Source: Herpetosiphon geysericola (GTDB lineage Bacteria; Chloroflexota; Chloroflexia; Chloroflexales; Herpetosiphonaceae). From it: a DNA stretch of 64,000 nucleotides. How positions within the stretch are numbered: the first letter of the stretch is position 1; every line of letters begins with the position of its first letter. Below, in pieces: positions 37,861 to 46,036 of the stretch. The position numbers and the translations under genes were made by a program. The notes beneath the pieces are model-generated. The model was given only the letters and a program-made list of their open reading frames with translations, had not been told where the DNA came from and ran no database searches. The stretch is from assembly GCF_001306135.1 (NCBI RefSeq), contig NZ_LGKP01000003.1, forward strand, positions 84,240 through 148,239, written 5' to 3'.

Positions 37861-38471
37861 AAAAGCGCTTAATCTGGTCGATCTTTCCATTGGTGATCAT
37901 TATGCTGGCGATTCGGCTGGCTCAAGCTCAATCGGGCGGCGTTTTTAGCCTTGAGTGGACGACAATCGATAGCGGTGGCGGAACGAGCAACGGTGGTGAT
38001 TTTGAAGTGCATGGCTCGATTGGTCAAGCTGATGCGAACGCTGCTAGCACTGGCGGCGATTTTAGCCTTGAAGGCGGCTTTTGGGTTGGCGTGCCAACCT
38101 TGACCCCAACGCCAACCAATACGCCAACCAACACGCCGACGAATACGCCGACGAATACGCCAACGAATACGCCAACTAACACGCCGACGAATACGCCAAC
38201 TGAAACAGCGACGAATACGCCGACGAATACACCAACCGCAACCGCGACGAACACGCCAACCGCAACTGCGACTAAAACAGCGACGAATACGCCAACCGTC
38301 ACAGCGACGAACACAGCGACGAATACGCCAACCAACACACCAACCGCAACCGCGACGAATATACCAACCGTTACAGCGAGTACCACGCCAACCAATCCTA
38401 CCTCGCTATATCGTGTGTATTTACCTCAAACAATGCGGGCTGAAACTGCGCTACGCCACAACAAGCGCTAG
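37857..38471 (+). CDS. secreted protein with TPTN-repeat linker and YLP motif
   Basis: 204 residues. The ATG at 37857 overlaps the previous stop (ATGA), so it is translationally coupled to the S74 protein. A signal peptide ends near LAQAQSGG. A small domain (about 25-78) contains [29 protein letters not shown] 100-residue linker of TPTN/TATN repeats follows, encoded by 12-base units at about 38100-38400. It ends with RVYLPQTMR and a basic tail. Such linkers space wall- or surface-bound domains. The coupling suggests it works with the S74 protein, but the role is unknown. Confidence 0.8.
   Translation: MKKRLIWSIFPLVIIMLAIRLAQAQSGGVFSLEWTTIDSGGGTSNGGDFEVHGSIGQADANAASTGGDFSLEGGFWVGVPTLTPTPTNTPTNTPTNTPTNTPTNTPTNTPTNTPTETATNTPTNTPTATATNTPTATATKTATNTPTVTATNTATNTPTNTPTATATNIPTVTASTTPTNPTSLYRVYLPQTMRAETALRHNKR
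38100..38400 (+). repeat. 12-base coding minisatellite (TPTN/TATN)
   Basis: Tandem ACGCCAACCAAT-like units encoding Thr-Pro-Thr-Asn, with ACAGCGACGAAT variants. Length changes would stay in frame. Confidence 0.85.
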
Positions 38472-38484
38472 CACGCACGCAACG

Positions 38485-38521
38485 AGCTTGATCAAACAGA
38501 ATAAATCTGTTTGATCAAGCT
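38485..38521 (+). terminator. terminator after the TPTN-linker gene
   Basis: AGCTTGATCAAACAGA / TCTGTTTGATCAAGCT, a perfect 16-bp stem with a 5-base loop; the T-tract is weak. Confidence 0.75.
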
Positions 38522-38565
38522 TCAACCTTCATCAAGCGCTGCTAACTGGTTTTGGCCCGATTGAC

Positions 38566-38593
38566 TTGACACATTATTAAATTGTGTTAATAT
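38566..38593 (+). promoter_or_regulatory. promoter of the GH5 glucanase gene
   Basis: TTGACA (38566-38571), 16-base spacer, TAATAT (38588-38593). The LacI-type operator begins eleven bases after the -10. Confidence 0.75.
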
Positions 38594-38603
38594 TTGTTTT
38601 ATC

Positions 38604-38627
38604 GGTATCGTTTCCGGAAACGATACC
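38604..38627. promoter_or_regulatory. LacI-family operator
   Basis: Perfect 24-base palindrome with half-site GGTATCGTTTCC and a central CG, typical of LacI-family operators. It lies over the predicted transcription start of the GH5 gene, so a sugar-responsive repressor is expected; its gene is not in the window. Confidence 0.85.
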
Positions 38628-38700
38628 AGAACGTTCGCGCTTTTCAAGTTGTCCAACCGATGCTACTCGACAGACAGTCCATCGTTCAAGGAGGAACAGG

Positions 38701-40722
38701 ATGCACAAGCTGCCTAGGCTGATGGTTTTACTGACGCTTCTTAGCACAATTGTCGCCCAATATTCAGCAGCGCCAGCTGCCCAAGCTGCATTTGGCGCTG
38801 GCGATTTTCTTAAAGCCAATGGCCCAACTGTGCGCAATAATTCCGGCAATGGCACAGTTGTGACGCTCAAAGGCACCAATCTTGGTGGTTGGTTGCTGCA
38901 AGAAGGCTGGATGTCGCCCTTGGGCTATCCCGCGCTACCACGCACCAACTGGACTGCCAGCGGATCGGCTGCTGGTGCTAGTGCCGCCATCGATGGCAAC
39001 CCTGCTACTCGCTGGACAAGCAATGCCCCCCAAGCCAATGGCCAGTGGTTCCAAGTTGATCTTGGGGCCAATCAAGCTGTCGAACGGGTCACGATCGACG
39101 CTGGCTCCTCGACTGGCGATTATCCGCGCCAATACCAAGTGCAAGCCTTTATCAATAATGCTTGGTTGACGGTTGGCAGCGGCAGTGGCACGAGCCAAGT
39201 TGTGACGGTTCAATTTAATAGCACCCAAGTAACCCGTTTAATTCGGGTCTTGCAAACAGGCTCAAGCGGCAGTTGGTGGTCAATTCACGAATTTAATGCC
39301 CAGATTGCTGATGAATTTAATTTGCGCCAAGCCTTGACCAGCCGTTTTGGCAGCAGTACCGCCGATAGTTTGATTGCAGGCTATCAGGATACGTGGATTC
39401 AAGCCAGCGACCTCGATACTATCAAGGCAATGGGCCTGAATATGGTGCGCGTCCCGATTCACTGGCTGGTGTTGATGAATCCTAACGGCACGATGAAATC
39501 GGATGCTGAGGCCTTTCGCAAGCTTGATTGGCTGATTAGTGAAAGCAGCAAGCGCAATTTATATGTGATGCTCGATTTGCATGGCGCGCCTGGTGCTGCT
39601 TGCCCATGGCACTCGTGCGGCCAAACAGGCACCAACCAACTCTGGACTAACGCTACCTATCAAAATTGGACAGTGCAAATTTGGGAGCGCTTGGCGACGC
39701 GCTATCGCGGCAACCCAACTGTAGCCGCCTACGACTTGCTCAACGAGCCATTATTGAGCAATGGCGAAGCAGAAACTGCCCAACAAATTCGCCAAAAATT
39801 TGATTTCTTTGATCGACTGTATGATGCAGTGCGAGCGAAAGACCCCGACCATATGATTGTTATGGCTGCCTTCTACGACTGGTATCAAGCGTTATCGCCA
39901 GCAACCTATGGCTGGACAAACGTGATGTATCAATTGCATCACTATAACTTTGATACAGTCAATGATTGGAATGTGACCAACAACTTCATCCAAAGTGCTT
40001 TAGACAAATACGCGACCTTCATCAACGATTGGAACGTCCCTGGTTTCGCTGGTGAATATTGGTTCTCGACCCACTACGATTTGTATGAAAAATTTATGTC
40101 GGGCCTCAACGCCCTGAACGTTTCATGGACGAACTGGACGTATAAGGTTAATGGCGGCGGCAACTGGGGCTTTTATCAAAACAATACCCAAGCTATACCC
40201 GACCTTTTAAATGATAGTGCACCAACAATTGCCGATAAATGGTCACGCTTCAGCACCAATTATTTCCAGCCAAATACCCAGTTTCAAAATACGGTGCGAG
40301 CTTATGCGCCTGAAGGTTCATGGGTTGCGCTGCAAGCTGGTGCCAACAGTAATTATGTAAGTGCCGATAATTATGGCAATAATCCCCTCGTTGCCAATCG
40401 CCCAACCATCCAAGGCTGGGAAAAATTCCGCATGATCACAAATCCTGATGGCACAGTTTCGTTCATGGCAATGGCCAACAACAAATATGTCGTTGCCGAT
40501 TTGAACCAAGGCGGGCGACTCGTTGCACAATCACGTGGGGTTTTGGGCTGGGAGAAATTCCGCCGCGTTGAGCTTGGCAATGGCACGTTTGGTTTACAAG
40601 CAATGGCCAATAACAAGTATGTCACTACTGATTTGAATAGCGGCTCACCAGTGCTGATTGCCAATCGCGATGCAATCGGTGGCGCATGGGAGGCCTTTAC
40701 CTTCGTTGCGACTGCTCCTTAA
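38701..40722 (+). CDS. secreted GH5 glucanase with inserted F5/8C (CBM32-like) domain and fascin-like C-terminus
   Basis: 673 residues from the ATG at 38701 (AGGAGGAACAGG upstream) with a signal peptide ending near AAQA. The GH5 fold begins KGTNLGGWLLQEGWMSP as in exo-beta-1,3-glucanases. It is interrupted at about residue 80 by a 120-residue discoidin-type domain (SAAIDGNPATRWTS ... FQVDLGANQAVERVTI), then resumes at EFNLRQALTSRFG. The acid/base Glu is in YDLLNEP and the nucleophile Glu in FAGEYWF. The last about 140 residues are three repeats (KYVVADLNQGG-like) of a fascin-type beta-trefoil. It probably degrades beta-glucans outside the cell and is induced by sugar through the LacI operator. 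Confidence 0.88.
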   Translation: MHKLPRLMVLLTLLSTIVAQYSAAPAAQAAFGAGDFLKANGPTVRNNSGNGTVVTLKGTNLGGWLLQEGWMSPLGYPALPRTNWTASGSAAGASAAIDGNPATRWTSNAPQANGQWFQVDLGANQAVERVTIDAGSSTGDYPRQYQVQAFINNAWLTVGSGSGTSQVVTVQFNSTQVTRLIRVLQTGSSGSWWSIHEFNAQIADEFNLRQALTSRFGSSTADSLIAGYQDTWIQASDLDTIKAMGLNMVRVPIHWLVLMNPNGTMKSDAEAFRKLDWLISESSKRNLYVMLDLHGAPGAACPWHSCGQTGTNQLWTNATYQNWTVQIWERLATRYRGNPTVAAYDLLNEPLLSNGEAETAQQIRQKFDFFDRLYDAVRAKDPDHMIVMAAFYDWYQALSPATYGWTNVMYQLHHYNFDTVNDWNVTNNFIQSALDKYATFINDWNVPGFAGEYWFSTHYDLYEKFMSGLNALNVSWTNWTYKVNGGGNWGFYQNNTQAIPDLLNDSAPTIADKWSRFSTNYFQPNTQFQNTVRAYAPEGSWVALQAGANSNYVSADNYGNNPLVANRPTIQGWEKFRMITNPDGTVSFMAMANNKYVVADLNQGGRLVAQSRGVLGWEKFRRVELGNGTFGLQAMANNKYVTTDLNSGSPVLIANRDAIGGAWEAFTFVATAP

Positions 40723-40740
40723 GCCTTATTTGCTTACCCC

Positions 40741-40774
40741 AACCCCTCTTCTGGCCAGCAGGAGAGGGGTTTTT
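40741..40774 (+). terminator. terminator after the GH5 gene
   Basis: AACCCCTCT / AGAGGGGTT stem followed by TTTTT. Confidence 0.88.
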
Positions 40775-40792
40775 GCTTGATATTTCCTGTGA

Positions 40793-40975
40793 CCCGTCGA
40801 TGGCGATAACGCCGACCAAGCCCTGTGTGATCTTGGAGCCTTCGAGTTTGTGTGGCAACAATTCATCTCAGGCCAAGCAGCATGGTCACCTGACCTGAAA
40901 TTAATTGCCAAATCGTGTCCGAATTCAACCGACCCATTTAAAGCGGAAATGTGTGTGCTTGAACTCCAACCCTAA
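40793..40975 (+). pseudogene. decayed C-terminus of a third CSLREA protein
   Basis: The frame from 40793 reads PVDGDNADQALCDLGAFEF, matching the tail of both CSLREA copies (PVDGDNDDQALCDIGAFEF). Immediately upstream, where the paralogues have FPR, this frame has a TGA stop, and no beta-helix remains. The frame continues for about 40 unrelated residues to a TAA at 40973. Confidence 0.8.
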
Positions 40976-41331
40976 GCACGAGAAGCTCCGACCCTATTGG
41001 AACAAAGCTATGCGCCTACTCGTTAGCTGTAATGGTTCATTAGGGTATCAATCGTGGCATTCCCGCACCCCAGCTGCTTCTATGGAGCGGTTTTCACTGC
41101 GCACCACGCATCCGCAGGTTCATCAATACATGCGGTCTGGTCGCGGATTGTCCTTGAGGGGGTGCAGGGGGATTAAAGCCCCCTGCGTCTCCCGCCTTGA
41201 GGCGGGACGGAAGGGTGGTGCGCAATCCATAGATGAACAACGAACCCTTGGATGGTATGGAAAGCGTATTGTTAATGCTACGAACCATTACAGTTAGCAG
41301 CAAAAGCTAACCCTAGCGCGAGGTGCAAGCG
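40976..41331. repeat. intergenic region with repeat copy C inside nested inverted repeats
   Basis: Copy C of the dispersed structured repeat lies at about 41156-41219, with stem 2 as CCCGCCT / AGGCGGG. It is enclosed by TGCGCACCAC (41098) / GTGGTGCGCA (41215). Further out are GCTGTAATGGTTC (41026) and GAACCATTACAG (41282). The layout resembles a small non-autonomous element. No gene is seen. Confidence 0.65.
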
Positions 41332-41844
41332 ATGCGTCGATTTGACTGGATGATGTTATTGGTGCTCATGGTCGGATGCAGTGGTAGCTCAGATCGTAAG
41401 CTGCCATCGCCAATTATCAGCGAGGATGGTGCAAGTGTCACCGTCTTTCCCGATTACATTGCGATTGTTGTGCCTGGCTATGAACTAACATGCTTTACTA
41501 ATTCAATTTTGTCGATTCAGACTGCTGCTGGCTGGCAGCCGCTTGAAGATTTTATTATGCAGCCGCATTATCTTGATGATAAATTCAAGTTTGTTGTCGG
41601 AATGTGCGATTTAGTTGGCTGCGGCAAGATCGATCATACACATCCATTGGCAGTTAATTTACCGCTCTATGAGTATGTTGGCGAGCGTAAACATTTGTCC
41701 GATCTGACTGGTGGGATCGAAATGCTTCCAGCCTATCGCACGGTCTATCCAACTCAGTTGGTCAAAATTGACGTACCATATTTTCTCGATGTTGCTTGTA
41801 CCCAACAACAAACCTATACCGCAACCATGGATCTCTCGCAATAA
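41332..41844 (+). CDS. lipoprotein of unknown function
   Basis: 170 residues from the ATG at 41332, after GCGAGGTG. It has a lipoprotein signal peptide with lipobox LMVGC near residue 16, then SGSSDRK. The mature part has several Cys residues (ELTCFTN, GMCDLVGCG, DVACTQQ) and ends in TATMDLSQ. It should be anchored to the outer face of the membrane. The family is not recognised. Confidence 0.75.
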   Translation: MRRFDWMMLLVLMVGCSGSSDRKLPSPIISEDGASVTVFPDYIAIVVPGYELTCFTNSILSIQTAAGWQPLEDFIMQPHYLDDKFKFVVGMCDLVGCGKIDHTHPLAVNLPLYEYVGERKHLSDLTGGIEMLPAYRTVYPTQLVKIDVPYFLDVACTQQQTYTATMDLSQ

Positions 41845-42217
41845 ACCATAAACTCCATACTCAGAGCCAACAATCCAATCATCTGAAGCAGCGATGATTA
41901 CGCGCTCTTTACCTTTGCGATCCTTCGTATTCTGCGTGGTTAAATGGCCTCCCCTACTTTAATCTAGTTATTTTTAATCATATTTATACTAATTTAAACC
42001 TTTTATTAAGGAAAATGCTTGACATTGCGCTGTTGGCATGTTAAGTTCTTTGTAATTCCACTGGAATAATAAAGGTGGAAGGCTAGATTCGTTCAATTGG
42101 CATGGCTGATTTTTTAGGGCATGCTGGCGGTTTGGGTGGTTGCCAAGGCTGGCAGCGTGCTCAAGCGCCCCGTTATCAACGCCGATGGGCAATTGAAGCA
42201 TCGATTTAGGAGGTTGT
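41845..42217. other. 373-base region upstream of the chitinase gene
   Basis: No gene is seen. It contains the chitinase promoter at 42019-42047 and an apparent 5' untranslated leader of about 165 bases. Confidence 0.6.
42019..42047 (+). promoter_or_regulatory. promoter of the chitinase gene
   Basis: TTGACA (42019-42024), 17-base spacer, TAAGTT (42042-42047). Confidence 0.6.
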
Positions 42218-43321
42218 ATGAAACTCCCCCAACTGACTCCCTCGAAACTGAGCAAGCTGTTGCTTACGCCACTCTTGATCAGCGCATTTTGGGGCAGTCT
42301 GCTTAATCCACAGGCTGGGATGGCTCGTGAAGCATTCGCTCCTTCCGAAGCGAGCCTGGCACAAAGTTGCAATTTTACCGATTGGGTCGCAGGCCGCCAA
42401 TATTACACGGGCAACATCGTGCGCTACAACGGCAGTTTCTACGTGGCCGAGCACGATAATCCAGGCTATGATCCAACGATTAGTACGTGGTTCTGGGAGC
42501 CAACCAGCTGCGGCGGCGGTGGCGGTGGTGGCGGCAGTTGCAGCTATACCGATTGGGTGGCAGGTCGCCAATATTACACGGGCAACATCGTGCGCTATAA
42601 CGGCAGTTTCTACGTGGCCGAGCACGATAACCCAGGCTACGATCCAACAATTAGCACCTGGTTTTGGGAGCCAACCACCTGTGGCGGCACCAACCCACCA
42701 CCAGCATCGGGCTTTGGGGCAATCGTCAGCAAGGCCCAATTCGAGCAAATGTTCCCCAATCGCAATTCTTTTTACAGTTATGAGGGCTTAGTGCAGGCTG
42801 CTGCCTTCTATCCAGCCTTTGCGGGCACTGGCTCGACCGAAGTTCGCAAGCGCGAAGCCGCCGCTGCTTTGGCCAACTTTGCCCATGAAACCGGCAACTT
42901 TGTGCATATTACCGAAATTGCCCAAGGCGAATATTGCCAAAATAGCGCCCAATGGCCTTGTGCTCCTGGCAAACGCTACTTTGGCCGGGGCCCAATTCAG
43001 TTGAGCTGGAACTACAATTATGGGTTGGCAGGCCAAGCATTGGGCTTGAATTTGCTCAACGACCCCGATTTGGTATCGCGTGATTCAGCTGTGGCGTGGA
43101 AAACTGCGCTCTGGTATTGGATGACCCAACGCGGCCCTGGCTCGATGACTCCTCACGAAGCGATGGTCAATGGCAGTGGCTTCGGTGAAACCATCCGCAG
43201 CATCAATGGCTCGGTCGAGTGTAATGGTGGCAATCCCGGCCAAGTGCAAAGTCGGGTCAACTCATACCAATCGATCGCCAATCGACTTGGCGTAAGCCCC
43301 GGCAATAATCTGTATTGCTAG
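42218..43321 (+). CDS. secreted GH19 chitinase with two CBM5/12 chitin-binding domains
   Basis: 367 residues from the ATG at 42218 (AGGAGG upstream), with a signal peptide to about residue 35. Two chitin-binding domains (about 52-100 and 107-155) are almost identical in protein and DNA. Each has YTGNIVRYNGSFYVAEHDN, with a Gly-rich linker between. The GH19 domain (about 165-367) has the catalytic Glu in FAHETGNF and the second Glu in EIAQGEYC, then GRGPIQLSWNYNYG. It cleaves chitin by inversion outside the cell, consistent with predation on or breakdown of fungi and arthropod debris. A bidirectional terminator follows. Confidence 0.95.
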   Translation: MKLPQLTPSKLSKLLLTPLLISAFWGSLLNPQAGMAREAFAPSEASLAQSCNFTDWVAGRQYYTGNIVRYNGSFYVAEHDNPGYDPTISTWFWEPTSCGGGGGGGGSCSYTDWVAGRQYYTGNIVRYNGSFYVAEHDNPGYDPTISTWFWEPTTCGGTNPPPASGFGAIVSKAQFEQMFPNRNSFYSYEGLVQAAAFYPAFAGTGSTEVRKREAAAALANFAHETGNFVHITEIAQGEYCQNSAQWPCAPGKRYFGRGPIQLSWNYNYGLAGQALGLNLLNDPDLVSRDSAVAWKTALWYWMTQRGPGSMTPHEAMVNGSGFGETIRSINGSVECNGGNPGQVQSRVNSYQSIANRLGVSPGNNLYC

Positions 43322-43341
43322 ATTTTGGTGTCTTTTCAAAC

Positions 43342-43379
43342 CGAAGCCCGATCGAATACAATCGATCGGGCTTCGTGTT
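43342..43379. terminator. bidirectional terminator between chitinase and the 43380 gene
   Basis: CGAAGCCCGATCGA / TCGATCGGGCTTCG stem followed by TGTTTT on the plus strand; both flanking genes converge on it. Confidence 0.88.
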
Positions 43380-43850
43380 TTAGCCTTCAGGGTTGGTATA
43401 CTGCTCTGGATAATTCAGGCAATGATTGAGCTTTGCGACTAATTCACTGGTTGATTTAGTTTCATAGCGATAGATCACATGCTCCCAACCGCCGCGTAGC
43501 ATAACCAAGCGATAATAGCCATTGCTTGCATCTTTTTTTCCTTCGCCATTGTAATGCCAGCCAACATCGATGCTTAAATTTTCTGCGATTGTTTGCTGCT
43601 TGGCCCAATCTTCTGCAAATTGGGCTAAGGCTGCGGCATGAGCTGGGCGATTAATCAGCGCTAGCTGCGTGATGTAATCGATAAAGCGCCCAAAATTGAA
43701 CTGCTCAATCCAAATCAAGTCCTCCGATGTATTAAACTCGCGATTGATCGAGCCATCGGGTAGCAATGGCTCAACCTCAAACAGCGTATTCGAATGCACA
43801 ATCCAGCCGCTCGGAACCCGTAGCGCAATTGGCAAGGGATATTCTTTCAT
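43380..43850 (-). CDS. unknown small acidic protein
   Basis: 156 residues, ATG at 43850 after AGAAGGAG. No signal peptide. Contains IALRVPSGWIVHSN near the start and NGYYRLVMLRGGWEHVIYRYETKS near residue 110. It is the first of a run of small cytosolic proteins that includes an SMI1/KNR4 member, so it may be an immunity-type protein, but no family is recognised. Confidence 0.7.
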   Translation of the reverse strand: MKEYPLPIALRVPSGWIVHSNTLFEVEPLLPDGSINREFNTSEDLIWIEQFNFGRFIDYITQLALINRPAHAAALAQFAEDWAKQQTIAENLSIDVGWHYNGEGKKDASNGYYRLVMLRGGWEHVIYRYETKSTSELVAKLNHCLNYPEQYTNPEG

Positions 43851-43918
43851 CGTTGGCTCCTTCTACAATAGTGCTATTGAGCATAGCAAATCCTGACTAG
43901 AATGCTAGCAGCATATGC

Positions 43919-43924
43919 TATACT
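43919..43924 (+). promoter_or_regulatory. extended -10 promoter candidate for the SMI1 gene run
   Basis: TGC then TATACT; the same ATGCTATACT string precedes the hydrolase gene at 52199. Confidence 0.45.
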
Positions 43925-43982
43925 TTGCTTATTATTTGAACATTCGTTCTATTTTCTTGAGTGATTTTGAAGGAGGTTCAAT

Positions 43983-44972
43983 GTGCAGATGGATGAACGC
44001 GCTGTTGGCTTATGGCAACGCATTTTGGATTGGCTCAGCCTGAACTATCCTGAAGGCTTGGAATATCGCCACGATCCAATTGATCCGGTCCAAATTGCTG
44101 CCGCTGAAGCAACGATAGGGCTGGAGCTGCCTGCGGCATTCGCAACAAGCTATCTCCTGAACAGCCATAACGGTGGCATTCCGATCTGTTGTTATCCAGA
44201 ATATCAATGGTTATCGTTGGCAGAGTGTGTTGAATCGTGGCAATGGAGCCGCGACAATGCGAATCCGCGCGAGAATGATTTGAGCGAGAATGGCCCAGTT
44301 TGGCATCAATGGGTATTAGACGAAAGTGTGTGGGTTGAAGGGCCAATCAAATTAGGTATCAATTCAGAACTACGTATTCCGTTCATGTCGCGTGATGGCG
44401 GAATTTATCTCTATTTAGATTTTGATCCCGCGCCGGGCGGGGTTAAAGGCCAAGTTATCTCGATCGATCCAGAAGGCTGTACGTGGCGTGTCTTAGCGCC
44501 ATCATTTGAACAATGGCTCGAAACCTTCGTCATTCAACTCGAACACGGCCACATTCACGTAGGCGAATATGGGCTTGAACAACTTGAACAAGAGGCATTA
44601 CGCGATGAACCAATGATGATGCCCGACTATTTACGCGATATTCGGCTTGAGGCCTATCAAGCAGCCCCAATTGATCCCTCCGCACTTCAAGCACTAGCGT
44701 TCGACCAAGAGCTTGCAGTAACTGGGCGTATGGGCAGCATTATGGGGATTGGTTCTGATATTATTATCTTTGATTTTGACATCGATGGCATGAGTGAGCG
44801 CCAGAAAATTGGCGCATATGCGGCCCAAACCTATGGCTTTGGCACGATCCAATGTGGCAATTATGCTCATCTGCGGCTGGTTCGCTACAACCAGCAAATT
44901 CCTGATATTGAGGATTACACCAAAGATTCAGTCGTGCAATGGTTTGCAGTGAGTTATACATTAACGCACTAG
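43983..44972 (+). CDS. SMI1/KNR4 (SUKH)-family protein
   Basis: 329 residues from the GTG at 43983, six bases after AGGAGG; the ATG at 43989 is an alternative. Residues about 25-180 form the SMI1/KNR4 fold (PVQIAAAEATIGLELPAAFATSYLLNSHNGG, the hallmark segment, then FDPAPGGVKGQVISID). SUKH proteins often neutralise polymorphic toxins or bind nucleases. The C-terminal about 120 residues are extra and not recognised. Two more small genes follow on the same strand, so the three may form an immunity cluster. Confidence 0.85.
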   Translation: MQMDERAVGLWQRILDWLSLNYPEGLEYRHDPIDPVQIAAAEATIGLELPAAFATSYLLNSHNGGIPICCYPEYQWLSLAECVESWQWSRDNANPRENDLSENGPVWHQWVLDESVWVEGPIKLGINSELRIPFMSRDGGIYLYLDFDPAPGGVKGQVISIDPEGCTWRVLAPSFEQWLETFVIQLEHGHIHVGEYGLEQLEQEALRDEPMMMPDYLRDIRLEAYQAAPIDPSALQALAFDQELAVTGRMGSIMGIGSDIIIFDFDIDGMSERQKIGAYAAQTYGFGTIQCGNYAHLRLVRYNQQIPDIEDYTKDSVVQWFAVSYTLTH

Positions 44973-44986
44973 GTGAGGAGCCTGTG

Positions 44987-45598
44987 ATGGGAATAGCTTA
45001 TTATTTCACTCGTATAACCGCCGAAGATCTTGCTGAGTTAGAAAAAATTGAAGGAAGAGTCGACATTTCCCGAGAAGTGATTGACAATATACCAGAGGAT
45101 GAAACCCTTGAACATGCGTATTGGTGCAGTGTTGATCCGATTTATCGAGTTACACATCGACGTAGCCATCTGCAAACCTATACCATGGTGCCAATGGATG
45201 AGCTTAGCCCAGAAAAAGCCTGCTATTCATTTACCGTGGAGAACAGCTATTGGTCGTTATTAGAACGATTAATCAAGCAACTGGTGCGCGATCAAGTGAT
45301 TCCGTATTGGCCTATTACCAAAGATTTTTCATTGTATATTGGCGATTTTTCGATGGGACATAGCCGACTTCATATTATTCTGCACGATGAACTTGTGCCG
45401 TTCTTGACAATGCTGCAAACCTTTCCTTACGAGCAATTGAAACAGTATTTTGATGCTGACTTTGCCGAATATACCAATATGACAGAGCGTGAGAAACAAG
45501 GCGTTTATAATGCAGTAGTTGGTTGTTTGGAGAGTATTCAGCTCATGGCACAACAAGCCTATGCTGCCAACGAAGCAATTATTTGGTATATTGGCTAA
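44987..45598 (+). CDS. DUF1877-like protein
   Basis: 203 residues from the ATG at 44987, six bases after GAGGAG; it lies 14 bases after the SMI1 gene. The start MGIAYYFTRITAEDLAELEK resembles the DUF1877/YfbM family. The rest is rich in aromatic and acidic residues, with no membrane segment. DUF1877 members often sit in toxin-immunity neighbourhoods. Family call is moderate; function unknown. Confidence 0.65.
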   Translation: MGIAYYFTRITAEDLAELEKIEGRVDISREVIDNIPEDETLEHAYWCSVDPIYRVTHRRSHLQTYTMVPMDELSPEKACYSFTVENSYWSLLERLIKQLVRDQVIPYWPITKDFSLYIGDFSMGHSRLHIILHDELVPFLTMLQTFPYEQLKQYFDADFAEYTNMTEREKQGVYNAVVGCLESIQLMAQQAYAANEAIIWYIG

Positions 45599-45625
45599 GA
45601 TCAATTTTAATGAGAGGAACTTGCT

Positions 45626-46036
45626 ATGAGCGAAGCCAAAAATGTCTACTATTTCAGCGAAGGCCAAGTTTGGCGCTATCAAACCCGCGCGCATGAGCCA
45701 GAATCGGCAGTGTTAATCAACAAGATTGAGTATCATTCAGTCTTGGGCGCAATTTTCCACATCAGCATTGCTGGCGTGGATGTTAAAAATCCCCATTCGC
45801 CAGAACCAATCAATCAGCTCAACCACTTTCCGGTAGTTGCCAGCACGCTTGAACAAAGCCTGACTGAGTTGGTCGATACCAACGTCAGTAACCCGGGCTT
45901 CATGGAAGGCTACGATTCGTGGCGCGAAGCCTTTGTGCAAGGCAAAGCTGGGGTTTTCAATATTTCAGTTAGCGAAATTATCAATATTGTCGAAGAGATG
46001 ATTAATAAACCTGATGCGCCAGCATTAACCAGTTAA
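45626..46036 (+). CDS. unknown small protein in the immunity-like cluster
   Basis: 136 residues; ATG at 45626 after GAGAGG. It begins SEAKNVYYFSEGQVWRYQTRAHEPESAVLINKIE, a beta-rich opening, and has a helical C-terminus. Not recognised. It is the third gene of the plus-strand run after the SMI1 and DUF1877-like genes, 27 bases downstream, and its end overlaps the convergent pseudogene by 35 bases. Confidence 0.72.
   Translation: MSEAKNVYYFSEGQVWRYQTRAHEPESAVLINKIEYHSVLGAIFHISIAGVDVKNPHSPEPINQLNHFPVVASTLEQSLTELVDTNVSNPGFMEGYDSWREAFVQGKAGVFNISVSEIINIVEEMINKPDAPALTS

Noticed and set aside
38024..38395. 123-codon minus-strand frame rich in Val and Gly
   Set aside because: It is the antisense of the TPTN minisatellite, open only because of the repeat composition.
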